A stretch of 64,000 nucleotides of DNA from Bosea vaviloviae (GCF_001741865.1 NZ_CP017147.1:6253001-6317000); one strand, 5' to 3'; positions 20,201-29,296 are shown, numbered from the stretch's first letter. Numbers and translations: made by a program. The notes: generated by a model not told the origin, from the letters alone.

Positions 20201-22468
20201 TTGCCGGTCAAGGTCACCGGCGCCAGGGCCGGCGAGGATGCCTTCGTCACGGTCGCCGCCGTCGATATCGGCATTCTCAACCTGACCCGCTTCGAATCGC
20301 CCGATCCGAGCAGGTTCTTCTTCGGCCAGCGCCAGATCGGCCATGAACTGCGCGATCTCTACGGCTATCTGATCGACGGCATGCAGGGCGTGCGCGGTGC
20401 GATCCGCACCGGTGGCGACGGCGCGCCCACGGCTCAGGGCGAGAAGCCGACGCAGGAACCGCTCGCGCGCTATTCCGGCGTGGTCAAGGTTGGCGCGGAC
20501 GGCATGGCCAAGGTCGATTTCGACCTGCCGGCCTTCAACGGCTCGGTCCGCGTCATGGCGGTCGCCTGGTCGGCCGGACGCACAGGGCAGGCCAGCGCCG
20601 ATGTGATCATCCGCGATCAGGTCGTCGCGCAGGCGACGCTGCCGCGCTTCCTCGCCATCGGCGACCAGTCGCGCTTCCATCTCGCGATCAACAATGTCGA
20701 GGGACCCGCCGGCCCCTATGTCGTCGATCTCGATGTGAGGGGCCCCGTTCTGGTCGCTGCCGACGCGACGCGCAAAACGCTCCAGCTCGCGGCCGGCGCC
20801 AAGAGCGAGCTCACCATTCCCGTCACGGCGGCAGGGCTCGGCCGCGCCGAATTCGATGTTCGCATCACCGGGCCTGGAAGCATCGGGACGGTGCAGAACC
20901 TCGCCGTGCGCGTGCAGCCCTCGGCCAATACGATCGCGCGGCGCATCGTCCGGCCGATCCCCGGCAATGGCGGTTCGATCACGGTCTCCTCCGATCTGAT
21001 GGCCGATCTCGTGCCGAATTCCGGGCAGGTCTCCGTCTCGGTCTCGCCGCTCGCCTCGCTCGACGTGCCGGCGCTGCTGAAGGCGCTCGACCGCTACCCC
21101 TATGGCTGCACCGAGCAGACGGTAAGCCGCGCCCTGCCGCTGCTCTCGGTCAACAAGCTCGCCACGCTGGAGAACCTCTCGCTCGACGCCAATGCCGATG
21201 AGCGGGTCAATGGCGCGATCGAGCGCGTGCTCGCCCGCCAGGGCGCCAACGGCTCCTTCGGGCTCTGGGGAGTCGGCGGCGAGGATCTCTGGCTCGACGC
21301 CTTCGTCGCGGATTTCCTGACGCGGGCTCGTGAGCGCCAGTTCCAGGTGCCGCAGATCGCCTTCAATCTCGCTCTCGACCGTCTGCGCAACCAGGTCGTC
21401 AACACCAGCGAGATCAACAAGGAGGAGGCCGCCGGCATCGCCTATGCGCTTTATGTGCTCGCCCGCAACGGCCGGCCGGTGATGGGCGATCTGCGCTATC
21501 TCGCCGACAACAAGCTCGCCGATTTCGCGACGCCGCTGGCGCGCGGGCAGATCGGCGCCGCGCTCTCGGCGCTGGGCGATCGCGGCCGTGGCCGCGCCGC
21601 CTTCACCAGCGCGCTCGGCCTGTTGCAGGATGCGCGCGACGATGGTCTCTCGCGCCCCGATTACGGCACGCGCCTGCGCGACGGGGCGGGCGTGCTCGCC
21701 TTGATCGCCGAAGCCAATGGCGAGCGCGCCGACATCACCCGCGCTGCCGCGATCGTCGACACGGCGCGCGGCAGCGCGCGCTACACCTCGACGCAGGAGC
21801 AGATGTGGATGGTCGTCGCCGCCCAGGCGCTCGCGAAGGACGCCGAGGGCATGACGCTCACGGTTGATGGCGCCGAACGCAAAGGGCCGCTCTACCGCAC
21901 CATCTCCGCCGAGGCGCTCGAGGCCAAGCCGCTCACCGTCGCCAATCCAGGCGCCGCCTCGGCACAGGCCGTGATCACCGTCTCGGGCATTCCGACCGGC
22001 GCGGAGCCGGCGCTGAACCAGGGCTTTGGCCTGGAGCGGGTGATCTACACGATGAAGGGCGAGAAGGCCGATCCGGCGCGGTTGCGCCAGAACGAGCGCT
22101 ATGTCGTGGCGCTGAACGTCACCGAACCCGCCTTGCGCTATGGCCGGGTGCTGCTGGTCGATCCCCTGCCCGCCGGGCTCGAGATCGAGAACGCCAACCT
22201 GACCGAGGGCGCCTCCGTCGCCGGGCTCGACTGGCTCAAGCAGGAGGTGACGCCGGTGCACACGGAAGCCCGCGACGACCGCTATGTCGCGGCCTTCGAC
22301 CGTGACGGCTCGAACAATCAGAAGCTCGCCTTCACCATCGCCTACATCGTCCGGGCCGTCTCGCCCGGCCGCTATGTCGCGCCGGCGGGCGTGATCGAGG
22401 ACATGTACAGGCCGGATCGTTTCGGACGGACCGCGTTCGGAACGGTGGATATTTCGTCGGCGCGGTAG
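17201..22468 (+). CDS. Bacterial alpha-2-macroglobulin family protein with thioester motif
   Basis: A 1755-residue periplasmic protease trap (YfhM/ECAM type), thought to protect the envelope from host or competitor proteases. The type I signal peptide ends at QPAFAQ. There is no lipobox, so it differs from the lipoprotein form of E. coli. Repeated macroglobulin beta-domains fill the first 1,000 residues, including LDAYLYTERGVYRSGETVYL. The thioester motif is GCTEQ, with Cys1303 in DRYPYGCTEQTVSRALPLLS, followed by the alpha/alpha thioester domain. A terminal receptor-like domain ends with AGVIEDMYRPDRFGRTA. The start at 17201 is chosen for the signal peptide. The next gene is PBP1C, the classical partner of this family. 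Confidence 0.93.
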   Translation: MTLLARLALLFGLALAAQPAFAQKAYVRNDLAADGQRLEERLKREVSVSGRQATEALRIGASALARGDARAALPQANAAVVAEPNNAAAWRLMANAANAIEPRDYRERWELRERAISAAYLAYQRASSRPEEAASLGVLARTFEKNELWRPALTTYRLSLDLADNAGLRTTYESLREKRGFRILSNKVDADAASPRACFEFSEPLARGRVDFAPYVAISGGRSTQGSGDFAVSAEERQICVDGLRHGERYAFVIRQGVPSAIPDEKLLKSADYEVYVRDRTPSVRFTGKNYVLPRTGQQGIPVVSVNADRLDLEVMRIGDRNLINSVHSDDFLGQLGSSASKQIASDKGQSVWTGSMEVKSEPNKDVITAFPVIEAVGRLQPGVYVMFAKPTGGKVAAAQTDSDSDYDDGTTRATQWFVVSDLGLTSFSGPDGVHVLVRSLADAAPVANAELRLLARNNEVLGTVRSDANGYARFDAGLGKGQGGNAPGLVTALLGEDYGFLDLKQTAFDLSDRGVKGRVAPAGLDAYLYTERGVYRSGETVYLTSLLRDAKGAAVTGLPLTIVVKRPDGVEYRRRQVEDQGAGGRAHSIPLFSGAQTGTWRVQAYADPKGPAIGEASFLVEDYVPERLELTLTPKTPLLQAGEPAEIDVNARYLYGAPGSELDVNGSMTIRSAAQSAIPGFAGYQVGLTDEEFQPVQTDFEESTTTDASGKVTVSNPVAQPETNRPLEAEFTIRVGEPGGRAIARSVTLPIVPKGAALGIKALFKDGELGNGQTAGFEVIMANGDGRRLARPGVKWTLSKVTRNYQWFFQDGRWNFEGVKQTRRVADGELTVSANAAASISAPVQWGNYRLDVAADGPDSTESSLSFTVGYEADKTADTPDVLDVALDKNAYANGETMQVRLAPRFAGKATLAVISDRVNEIRTIDVAAGGATASIPVKAEWGASAYLVVLAHRPMDTAAQRLPGRAIGLSWFAIGKENRTLAIDLGAPPLVRPQTTLSLPVKVTGARAGEDAFVTVAAVDIGILNLTRFESPDPSRFFFGQRQIGHELRDLYGYLIDGMQGVRGAIRTGGDGAPTAQGEKPTQEPLARYSGVVKVGADGMAKVDFDLPAFNGSVRVMAVAWSAGRTGQASADVIIRDQVVAQATLPRFLAIGDQSRFHLAINNVEGPAGPYVVDLDVRGPVLVAADATRKTLQLAAGAKSELTIPVTAAGLGRAEFDVRITGPGSIGTVQNLAVRVQPSANTIARRIVRPIPGNGGSITVSSDLMADLVPNSGQVSVSVSPLASLDVPALLKALDRYPYGCTEQTVSRALPLLSVNKLATLENLSLDANADERVNGAIERVLARQGANGSFGLWGVGGEDLWLDAFVADFLTRARERQFQVPQIAFNLALDRLRNQVVNTSEINKEEAAGIAYALYVLARNGRPVMGDLRYLADNKLADFATPLARGQIGAALSALGDRGRGRAAFTSALGLLQDARDDGLSRPDYGTRLRDGAGVLALIAEANGERADITRAAAIVDTARGSARYTSTQEQMWMVVAAQALAKDAEGMTLTVDGAERKGPLYRTISAEALEAKPLTVANPGAASAQAVITVSGIPTGAEPALNQGFGLERVIYTMKGEKADPARLRQNERYVVALNVTEPALRYGRVLLVDPLPAGLEIENANLTEGASVAGLDWLKQEVTPVHTEARDDRYVAAFDRDGSNNQKLAFTIAYIVRAVSPGRYVAPAGVIEDMYRPDRFGRTAFGTVDISSAR

Positions 22469-22499
22469 AGGCTTCGCCGTGAAGGCACAGGGCGACGAG

Positions 22500-22620
22500 A
22501 CGAGCGCGACAGAGCCCCCTCTCCCACCCATCTCGGGCTTGCCCGAGATGGGCAAAGATGAGCGCCAAAGTCGGGAACACCCGACTTTGGTGGGGGAGAG
22601 GGCTGGGGTGAGGGAAGGCG
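22500..22620. repeat. Composite palindromic repeat upstream of PBP1C gene
   Basis: The region is bounded by CCCCTCTCCCACC and GGTGGGGGAGAGGG. Inside are two perfect hairpins: CCCATCTCGGGC with GCCCGAGATGGG, and CAAAGTCGGG with CCCGACTTTG. Together with the adjacent family C copy it fills almost the whole gap between the macroglobulin and PBP1C genes. Confidence 0.8.
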
Positions 22621-22630
22621 AGACGTCTTC

Positions 22631-22724
22631 CGTCATGCTCGCCCTTGTGGCGAGCATCCACGTCTTGAACACCACGCTCGCCAAAGGAAAGACGTGGATG
22701 GTCGGGACAAGCCCAACCATGACG
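22631..22724. repeat. Palindromic intergenic repeat, family C
   Basis: A 94-bp copy running from CGTCATGCTCGCCCTTGTGG to CCAACCATGACG, with core arms ATCCACGTCTT and AAGACGTGGAT. The reading frame of the PBP1C gene passes through it without a stop. Confidence 0.85.
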
Positions 22725-24875
22725 AAAAGCGCCACATTCCCTTCCCTCATCCGTCAGCGCTACGCGCTGCCACCTTCTCCCCCGAGGGGAGAAGGACACC
22801 GCTTTCGCAAACTGAAGATCGCGACCGCCGCTCTTGGCCTTGTGGCAACGGCCTCCGCCGCCGCCCTTCTCGCCTACGCCTCGACCCTGCCGCCGCTCGA
22901 CCTCACCGCCGCCTCGGACCGCTCAGCCGTCGTGCTCGACCGCGAGGGCAAGCTGCTGCGGCCCTTCCTGACCGATGACGGCCGCTGGAAGCTCCCCGTC
23001 ACCACCGAGGACGTCGATCCGCGCTACCTCGCCATGCTCAAAGCCTATGAGGACAAGCGCTTCGACAATCATTGGGGCATCGACCCGCTCGGGCTCATCC
23101 GTGCCGCCGGCCAGATGCTGCTGAGCGGGCGCGTCATCTCCGGCGGCTCGACCCTGACCATGCAGGTCGCGCGCCTGCTGGAGCCGCGCGAGGAGCGCTC
23201 GCTATCCGCCAAGCTGCGCCAGCTCATCCGCGCGATCGAGATCGAGCGCCGCTTCGACAAACCAGGCATTCTCGACCTCTACCTGACGCTCGCTCCCTTC
23301 GGCGGCAATCTCGAAGGCGTACGCGCCGCAAGCTTCGCCTATTTCGGCAAGGAGCCGAAGCGTCTCTCGACGGCGGAAGCCGCACTCCTTGTCGCCTTGC
23401 CGCAATCGCCCGAGACACGCCGGCCCGACCGTCTCAACGAGGCCGCCCGCAAGGCTCGCGAGCGGGTCCTGGCGCGTGTCGAGGCGGCGGGGTTGGCGAC
23501 GGCTTCGGAGGTCGCGGCGGCCCGGGCCGAGCCGATCCCGACGACGCGCAAACCGTTCCCGAACCTCGCGCCGCATGTCGCCGAGCAGGTCGTGGCGGAG
23601 GCCCCGGACACCCATGCCCACAGGCTCACCATCGACGGTCGGCTCCAGGCCAATCTGGAGAACCTCGCCCGCGAGCGCAGCGCAGGGCTCGCGCCGCAGG
23701 TCTCGATCGCCATCCTCGTCGCCGACAACGAGACCGGCGAGATTCGCGCTTCGGTCGGCGGCGTCGATTATTTCGCTGCCGAGCGCGCCGGCTCGCTCGA
23801 CCTGACGCGGGCACTGCGTTCACCCGGCTCGGCGCTGAAGCCCTTCATCTATGCGCTCGCCTTCGACAACGGCATCGCCCATCCCGAAACGATGCTGGAG
23901 GACCGGCCGGCACGCTACGGCATCTATGTGCCGGAGAATTTCGACCTGAGCTTCCAAGGCATGGTGAGCGCGCGAAAAGCCTTGCAGCTCTCGCTCAACG
24001 TCCCCGCCGTCGAGCTCTTATCCGCGCTCGGGCCGCAGCGCTTCCTGTCGCGATTGCGCGACGCAGGCGCCGCCATCGCCATGCCGAAGGAGGGCGGAGC
24101 GCCTGGCTTGGCGGTCGGTCTGGGCGGCTTGGGCATCACGCTGCAGGATCTGACGCGGCTTTATGTCGGGCTGGCGCGCGGCGGCGAGATGACGCCGCTG
24201 CGGCTGAAGACCGAGAGCCAGGCGAGCGAACCCTCGCCTCGTCTCGTCGACCCGGTCGCGGCCTGGTATGTCACCGACACCTTGCTCGGTGCGCCGGCGC
24301 CGCAGAATGCCCTGCCCGGGCGTATCGCCTACAAGACCGGCACATCCTATGGCTATCGCGACGCCTGGGCGGTCGGCTTCGATCGCAAGCACACGATCGG
24401 CGTCTGGGTCGGACGGGCCGACAATGGCGCGGTGCCGGGGCTGGTCGGGCGCCTGGTCGCGGCTCCGATCCTGTTCGACGCCTTCGCCCGGACCGGCATC
24501 GATCCCCGCCCCTTCCCGCAGCCGCCCGACACGATCGTCGCGACCGCCGCGCATCTGCCGCCACCCTTGCGCCATCTGCGTCAGGACGTGCCCAAGACGA
24601 TCGCCGCGATGACGACGCCGGTGCTGAAGCTCGCCTTCCCGCCGGAGGGCGCGCGGATCGATCTCGCAGCCTCGGCGCTCGACGGCCGCAGCCAGCTCAA
24701 CCTCAAGGTCGCGGGCGGCGCACCGCCCTATACCTGGCTCGTCGACGGCGCGCCCGTCCTGGAGCCGACCCGCCGCCGCGAAGCCGCCTGGCAACCACCC
24801 GGAAAAGGCTTCGTCCGGATCTCGGTTATCGACGGGACGGGTGCGAGCGAGAGCGTGTCGGTGCGGCTGCAGTAA
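22719..24875 (+). CDS. pbpC: Penicillin-binding protein 1C (glycosyltransferase/transpeptidase)
   Basis: A class A PBP that polymerises and cross-links peptidoglycan. After one membrane anchor (KIATAALGLVATASAAALLA) come the glycosyltransferase motifs EDKRFDNHWGIDPLGLIRA and GGSTLTMQVARLLEPRE. The transpeptidase motifs are SPGSALKPFIYALAF (SxxK), SLNVPA (SxN) and YKTGTSYGYRDAW (KTG). A C-terminal BiPBP_C beta-domain (about the last 90 residues) marks PBP1C. The start is doubtful. The frame is open back to a GTG at 22479 through repeat sequence. The ATG at 22719 is the last ATG before the anchor but has no ribosome-binding site, and GGGGAGAAGG at about 22785 has no ATG, GTG or TTG at a normal distance. 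It pairs with the macroglobulin gene upstream. Confidence 0.9.
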   Translation: MTKSATFPSLIRQRYALPPSPPRGEGHRFRKLKIATAALGLVATASAAALLAYASTLPPLDLTAASDRSAVVLDREGKLLRPFLTDDGRWKLPVTTEDVDPRYLAMLKAYEDKRFDNHWGIDPLGLIRAAGQMLLSGRVISGGSTLTMQVARLLEPREERSLSAKLRQLIRAIEIERRFDKPGILDLYLTLAPFGGNLEGVRAASFAYFGKEPKRLSTAEAALLVALPQSPETRRPDRLNEAARKARERVLARVEAAGLATASEVAAARAEPIPTTRKPFPNLAPHVAEQVVAEAPDTHAHRLTIDGRLQANLENLARERSAGLAPQVSIAILVADNETGEIRASVGGVDYFAAERAGSLDLTRALRSPGSALKPFIYALAFDNGIAHPETMLEDRPARYGIYVPENFDLSFQGMVSARKALQLSLNVPAVELLSALGPQRFLSRLRDAGAAIAMPKEGGAPGLAVGLGGLGITLQDLTRLYVGLARGGEMTPLRLKTESQASEPSPRLVDPVAAWYVTDTLLGAPAPQNALPGRIAYKTGTSYGYRDAWAVGFDRKHTIGVWVGRADNGAVPGLVGRLVAAPILFDAFARTGIDPRPFPQPPDTIVATAAHLPPPLRHLRQDVPKTIAAMTTPVLKLAFPPEGARIDLAASALDGRSQLNLKVAGGAPPYTWLVDGAPVLEPTRRREAAWQPPGKGFVRISVIDGTGASESVSVRLQ

Positions 24876-24894
24876 AGGCAGCGTTACTGCTTTT

Positions 24895-25016
24895 CGTCAT
24901 TGCGAGCACCCGGGTCTTGCCTTCGGCAAGCCCGAGTACAGGCTCCGCGAAGCAATCCAGGAGGTCGCGCTCGACATCCCTTGGATTGCTTCGTCGCTGC
25001 GCTCCTCGCAATGACG
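24895..25016. repeat. Palindromic intergenic repeat, family B (long form)
   Basis: A 122-bp relative of the 12097 element. It runs from CGTCATTGCGAGC to CTCGCAATGACG with GCGAAGCAATCCA and TGGATTGCTTCG as inner arms. A further small hairpin (CTTGCCTTCGGCAAG) is inserted in one arm. It lies between the convergent pbpC and RND pump genes. Confidence 0.88.
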
Positions 25017-25028
25017 GGGAAGCGCCGA

Positions 25029-28000
25029 CTACTCCGCCGGTGCCGGATGCGGCTCGTGCACCGCATGTCCGTGCACCGAGCGCTTCACCCGTGCCAGATA
25101 GGTATAGGCGACCGGCACTACATAGAGCGTCAAGAGCGTGCCGAAGCTCATGCCGCCGACGATGACCCAGCCGATCTGCGAGCGGCTTTCCGCGCCAGCG
25201 CCATGCGCCAAAGCAAGCGGCAGCGCGCCAAGCACCATCGCGCCCGTCGTCATCAGGATCGGCCGCAGGCGCAATTCCGCCGCCTCGACCAAAGCATCGA
25301 CCATCTCCTTGCCCTCTTCACGCAACTGGTTGGTGAATTCGAGGATCAGGATACCGTGCTTGGTGATGAGGCCGACCAGCGTGATCAGGCCGATCTGGCT
25401 GTAGACGTTCATGGTGCCGCCGGTGAAGTACAAGGCTGCAAGCGCGCCCGTCAGCGAGAGCGGCACCGAGACCATGATCACGACCGGATCAATGAAGCTC
25501 TCGAACTGCGCCGCCAGCACCAGATAGATGAAGCCCAGAGCCAGCAGGAAGACGATCGCGATCGACGAGCCCGACTGCTTGAACTCGCGGCTCTGGCCGG
25601 AATAGTCGATCTGCACCGTCTTCGGCAGCACCTTGGCCGAGGCCTGCTCCAGCACGCTGAGCGCATCGCCCAGCGAATAACCCGGCCCCGGCACCGCCGT
25701 GATGGTGGCGGAGCGCAGCTGGTTGAAGCGGATCAGTTCCTTGGGAGCGACGTTCTCCTCGATCGAGACCAGGCTCGACAGCTGCACCGTCACACCGTTG
25801 CGGCCCATCAGATAGATCGACTGCATCGCCTGGGGCGTGTTGCGATCCTGGCCGGCGACTTGGACGACGACGTCGTATTGCTCGCCATTCATGTTGAAGC
25901 GCGTCACCTGCCGGCCACCCAGCAGCGTCTCCATGGTGCGCCCGATCACATCGACGCCGACCCCGAGATCAGCGGCGCGCTGACGGTCGATCGAGACCCT
26001 GAGCTGCGGCTTGTCGAGGATCAGGTTGGATTCGACGTTGGTCAGCACCGGTGAGCCCGCGACCTCCGCCAGAACCTGGTCGACATAGCCCTTGATCTGC
26101 TCGTAAGGCTCCGACGAGCGCAACACGAACTCGACCGGCTTGCTGTTGGCGCCGCCCTGGCCGAGCGAGGGCGGGTTCGTCGCAAAGAGCCGGATGCCGG
26201 GGATCTGCGAGAGCCCCTTGTTGATCTCGGTGACGATGTCCTGCTGCTTGCGCGTGCGCTCCTCCCAGGGTTTCAGCCGGGCAAAGGCGATGGCGCGCGT
26301 CACATCGGGGAAACCGACGATGACGAGGTAGTTCTGCACCTCCGGCAGCTTGGAGAAGAACTCCTCGACGCGGCGCGCATAATCGGCGGTGAAGGCCAGC
26401 GTCGCACCTTCGGGCGCCACGCCGATCGCGGTGATCGAGCCGCGATCCTCGACCGGCGCGAGCTCCGAACGCAGATGCGTGAAGAAGTAATAGCTGCCGC
26501 CGGCGACACAGAGCGCCAGCAGCACGATGACCGGGCGTATCGCGAGCGCCGCCCGCAGCGAGCGGCGATAGCCGCGCGACATCGCCTCGAATCCGGCTTC
26601 GAGCAGGTTGTAGAGCCGCCCATGCGAGCTTTCATGCTTGAGCAGCTTGGCGCACATCATCGGCGTCAGCGTCAGTGCGACGAAGCCCGAGACCAGCACG
26701 GCGCCAGCAAGCGTCAAGGCGAATTCGACGAAGAGCTTGCCGGTGCGCCCGGTCGAGAACGCCATCGGCGCATAGACCGCGACCAGCGTCAGCGTCATCG
26801 CGATGACGGCGAAGGCGATCTCGTTGATGCCGCGCACCGCCGCCTTGTTGGCCTCCATGCCGTCCTCGATGTGACGGTGGACATTCTCCAGCACGACGAT
26901 GGCGTCGTCGACGACGAGGCCGATGGCGAGCACCATCGAGAGCAGCGTCAGCGTGTTCACCGTGAAGCCGAAGGCATACATCAGCGCAAAGGAGCCGATC
27001 AGCGAAACCGGAATCGTGACCAGCGGGATCAGCGTCGCGCGCGCCGAGCGCAGGAACAGGAAGATGATCAGCACGACGAGGAGAACCGCCTCGCCGACCG
27101 TCCGATAGACGGCCTCGATCGAGCGATCGATGAAGATCGAGGTGTCGTAGGACGTCTCGATCCCCATGCCGTCAGGCAGATCGTCGATGATCTCGGGCAG
27201 AGCGGCGCGGATGCCGGCCGAGACGTCGAGTGGGTTCGCCGTCGCCTGCTTGACGATGCCGATCGTGACCGAGGGCTTGCCGGAGAACCAGGCGGCGTTG
27301 CGCTCGGCGAGCGCGCCGAGCTCGACCTTGGCGACATCGCGCAGCTTGACCGGGAAGCCGTTGGCGTCCTTGACCACGATCTGCTCGAACTGCTCAGGCG
27401 TCGTCAGGCTGGTCTGCGAGAGCACCGTGAATTCACGATTGTTGCTCTCGATGCGGCCGGACGGGATCTCGACATTCTGCGCCCGCAGCGCCGCCTCGAT
27501 CTCCTGCACGGTGATGGTGTAGGCCGCCATCCGGGCGCGATCGAGCCAGATCCGCATGGCGTAGCGGCGCTCGCCCTGGATGCGGACCTCGGCGACGCCG
27601 GTGATGTTCTGGACGCGGTCGGTGATGAAGCGGTCGGCGAAATCGGTCAGTTCGAGCGGGTTGTGACGCGAGCTGATCAGCGAGAGATACATGATCGGCT
27701 GGGCGTCGGCCTCGACCTTGGCGATGATCGGCTCGTCGATCTCGGTGGGCATGCGGCCGCGCACACGGCTGACGCGGTCGCGCACATCGGAGGCGGCGAC
27801 ATCGGGATCGACATCCGGGCGGAAGCGCACCGAGATGTTGCTGCTCTCCTGCCGGCTGGTCGAGGAGATGATCTCGATGCCCTCGATACCGGCGATCGAG
27901 TTCTCCAGGATCTGCGTGACCTGCGTCTCGATGATCTCGGCCGAGGCGCCGGTATAGGTCGTGCGCACCGAGACGATCGGCTCGTCGATATTGGGATATT

Positions 28001-28106
28001 CGCGAACCGTCAGGCGCGTATAGGAGACGGCGCCGATCAGGATGACCAGCAGGCTCAGGACCGTCGAGAGGACGGGCCGGCGGACGAAGAGCTCGAACAG
28101 GCTCAT
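25029..28106 (-). CDS. RND multidrug efflux permease (HAE1 family)
   Basis: A 1025-residue inner-membrane proton/drug antiporter. The N-terminus MSLFELFVRRPVLSTVLSLL is typical. TM4 carries the proton-relay pair Asp400-Asp401 in GLVVDDAIVVLENVHRHIEDG, and TM10 has the matching lysine in LVGLITKHGILILEF. Two large periplasmic loops of about 300 residues follow TM1 and TM7. The ATG overlaps the stop of the adaptor gene by four bases. No outer-membrane TolC-like gene is adjacent, so the pump must use one encoded elsewhere. Substrates are unknown. Confidence 0.93.
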   Translation of the reverse strand: MSLFELFVRRPVLSTVLSLLVILIGAVSYTRLTVREYPNIDEPIVSVRTTYTGASAEIIETQVTQILENSIAGIEGIEIISSTSRQESSNISVRFRPDVDPDVAASDVRDRVSRVRGRMPTEIDEPIIAKVEADAQPIMYLSLISSRHNPLELTDFADRFITDRVQNITGVAEVRIQGERRYAMRIWLDRARMAAYTITVQEIEAALRAQNVEIPSGRIESNNREFTVLSQTSLTTPEQFEQIVVKDANGFPVKLRDVAKVELGALAERNAAWFSGKPSVTIGIVKQATANPLDVSAGIRAALPEIIDDLPDGMGIETSYDTSIFIDRSIEAVYRTVGEAVLLVVLIIFLFLRSARATLIPLVTIPVSLIGSFALMYAFGFTVNTLTLLSMVLAIGLVVDDAIVVLENVHRHIEDGMEANKAAVRGINEIAFAVIAMTLTLVAVYAPMAFSTGRTGKLFVEFALTLAGAVLVSGFVALTLTPMMCAKLLKHESSHGRLYNLLEAGFEAMSRGYRRSLRAALAIRPVIVLLALCVAGGSYYFFTHLRSELAPVEDRGSITAIGVAPEGATLAFTADYARRVEEFFSKLPEVQNYLVIVGFPDVTRAIAFARLKPWEERTRKQQDIVTEINKGLSQIPGIRLFATNPPSLGQGGANSKPVEFVLRSSEPYEQIKGYVDQVLAEVAGSPVLTNVESNLILDKPQLRVSIDRQRAADLGVGVDVIGRTMETLLGGRQVTRFNMNGEQYDVVVQVAGQDRNTPQAMQSIYLMGRNGVTVQLSSLVSIEENVAPKELIRFNQLRSATITAVPGPGYSLGDALSVLEQASAKVLPKTVQIDYSGQSREFKQSGSSIAIVFLLALGFIYLVLAAQFESFIDPVVIMVSVPLSLTGALAALYFTGGTMNVYSQIGLITLVGLITKHGILILEFTNQLREEGKEMVDALVEAAELRLRPILMTTGAMVLGALPLALAHGAGAESRSQIGWVIVGGMSFGTLLTLYVVPVAYTYLARVKRSVHGHAVHEPHPAPAE

Positions 28107-29218
28107 CGCAGGGCGCTCACTGGAGCGGTTTCAGCCGCGCTGGTCCGCAACACCGGTTGAGCGTTCTTGATCGCCACCGTCGCGCCGTCGCGCAGGCGCA
28201 TCTGGCCGGCGCTGACGAGTTGCATCTGGGGGGTCAGCCCCTTCACGATCTCGACCTTGCCCGGCAGCCTCTTGCCGAGCTCGACCGAGACGCGCTTGGC
28301 CTTGCCGTTCTCGACGACGTAGACGATCTTGCCGACACCGTCGGGCACCACCGCAGTCTCGGGAATGACCAGCGCGTTCTCGCGCTGGTCGATGACGATG
28401 ACGATGCGGGCAAAGAGGCCCGGCTTCAGCAAGAGATCGGCATTGGGGATCGTGGCGCGCAGGCGGATGGCGCGGCCATTGACGTCGACGACCGGATCGA
28501 TCGCAAAAATCTTGCCGGCAAAGTCTCGTCCCGGCACGGCGTCGAGCTTCACCTGAATGGTCTGTCCGACCTTGACCCGGGCGAGGAAGATCTCGGGCAC
28601 GCGGAAATCGACCTTGATCGGGTCGATATTGGTCAGGGTGATCAACTGCTTGCCGACCGAGACATAGTCGCCGACGCTGACCGAACGCAGGCCGACGACG
28701 CCATGGAACGGCGCGATCAGGGTCGACTGCGCCAGCTTGGCCTGGGAGAGCTGGACGCGAGCCTCGTTGGAGGCGAGCTGGGCGGTCGCCTGTTCGAGCG
28801 CGACCTGCGTGCCGGCACCGCGCTGGACCAGCGACTGGTTGCGCTGGAAGGTGTCGCGCGCCAGGCTCAGATCCGCCTGCAACTGCTTGAGTTCGGCGTC
28901 GAGGATGGCTGTGTCGAGCTTGACCAGCTCCTGGCCCTTCTGGACGCGCTCGCCCTCCTTGAAGCCGAGCGCGATGACGCGGCCCGCGATCTCGGGGGCG
29001 ATCACCACCGATTCGTCGGCGGCGAGCGTGCCCAGGGCCTCGACCTCCTCATAGACGGTCGTAACCTCGATCTTGCCGATCTCGACCGGCACGCCGGCCG
29101 GCGGCGGAGCAGCCGCACGGGCCTGCGTCGGCTGCAGGCTGGCCTGATAGCTGCGGTAGCCATAATAGCTGCCACCCGCCAGACCGGCGATCAGGATGAG
29201 TAGGACAAACCGCTTCAT
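28103..29218 (-). CDS. RND efflux periplasmic adaptor (membrane fusion protein)
   Basis: A 371-residue adaptor with an uncleaved N-terminal membrane anchor (MKRFVLLILIAGLAGGSYYG) and a Pro/Ala linker. The barrel-sandwich halves are visible as SVVIAPEIAGRVIALGFKEGERVQKGQ and STLIAPFHGVVGLRSVSVGDYV, flanking an alpha-helical hairpin (residues about 110-165). Beta-barrel and membrane-proximal domains follow. It links the RND permease to an outer-membrane channel. The gene is first in the operon and divergent from the TetR regulator, with a palindromic operator in the gap. Confidence 0.92.
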   Translation of the reverse strand: MKRFVLLILIAGLAGGSYYGYRSYQASLQPTQARAAAPPPAGVPVEIGKIEVTTVYEEVEALGTLAADESVVIAPEIAGRVIALGFKEGERVQKGQELVKLDTAILDAELKQLQADLSLARDTFQRNQSLVQRGAGTQVALEQATAQLASNEARVQLSQAKLAQSTLIAPFHGVVGLRSVSVGDYVSVGKQLITLTNIDPIKVDFRVPEIFLARVKVGQTIQVKLDAVPGRDFAGKIFAIDPVVDVNGRAIRLRATIPNADLLLKPGLFARIVIVIDQRENALVIPETAVVPDGVGKIVYVVENGKAKRVSVELGKRLPGKVEIVKGLTPQMQLVSAGQMRLRDGATVAIKNAQPVLRTSAAETAPVSALR

Positions 29219-29252
29219 GACACTGGACGCTCCGGGATCGCGGTCCTAATCT

Positions 29253-29271
29253 AGACTGGACGGTCCAGTCT
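29253..29271. promoter_or_regulatory. Palindromic TetR-type operator between efflux operon and its regulator
   Basis: AGACTGGACGGTCCAGTCT has perfect 9-base arms around a single G. It lies 34 bases upstream of the adaptor ATG and 25 bases upstream of the regulator ATG, so one bound repressor could block both directions. The size and symmetry are those expected of AcrR-like TetR proteins. The link to the adjacent regulator is inferred from position. Confidence 0.8.
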
Positions 29272-29296
29272 GATAAGGGCCTTTGTGGGCGGAAGC

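Noticed and set aside
17009..22750. A 1,913-codon open frame on the minus strand
   Set aside because: It is the antisense of the alpha-2-macroglobulin gene. The product is low-complexity Arg/Gly/Asp-rich with no known motif, while the plus strand has signal peptide, macroglobulin domains and the CTEQ thioester.
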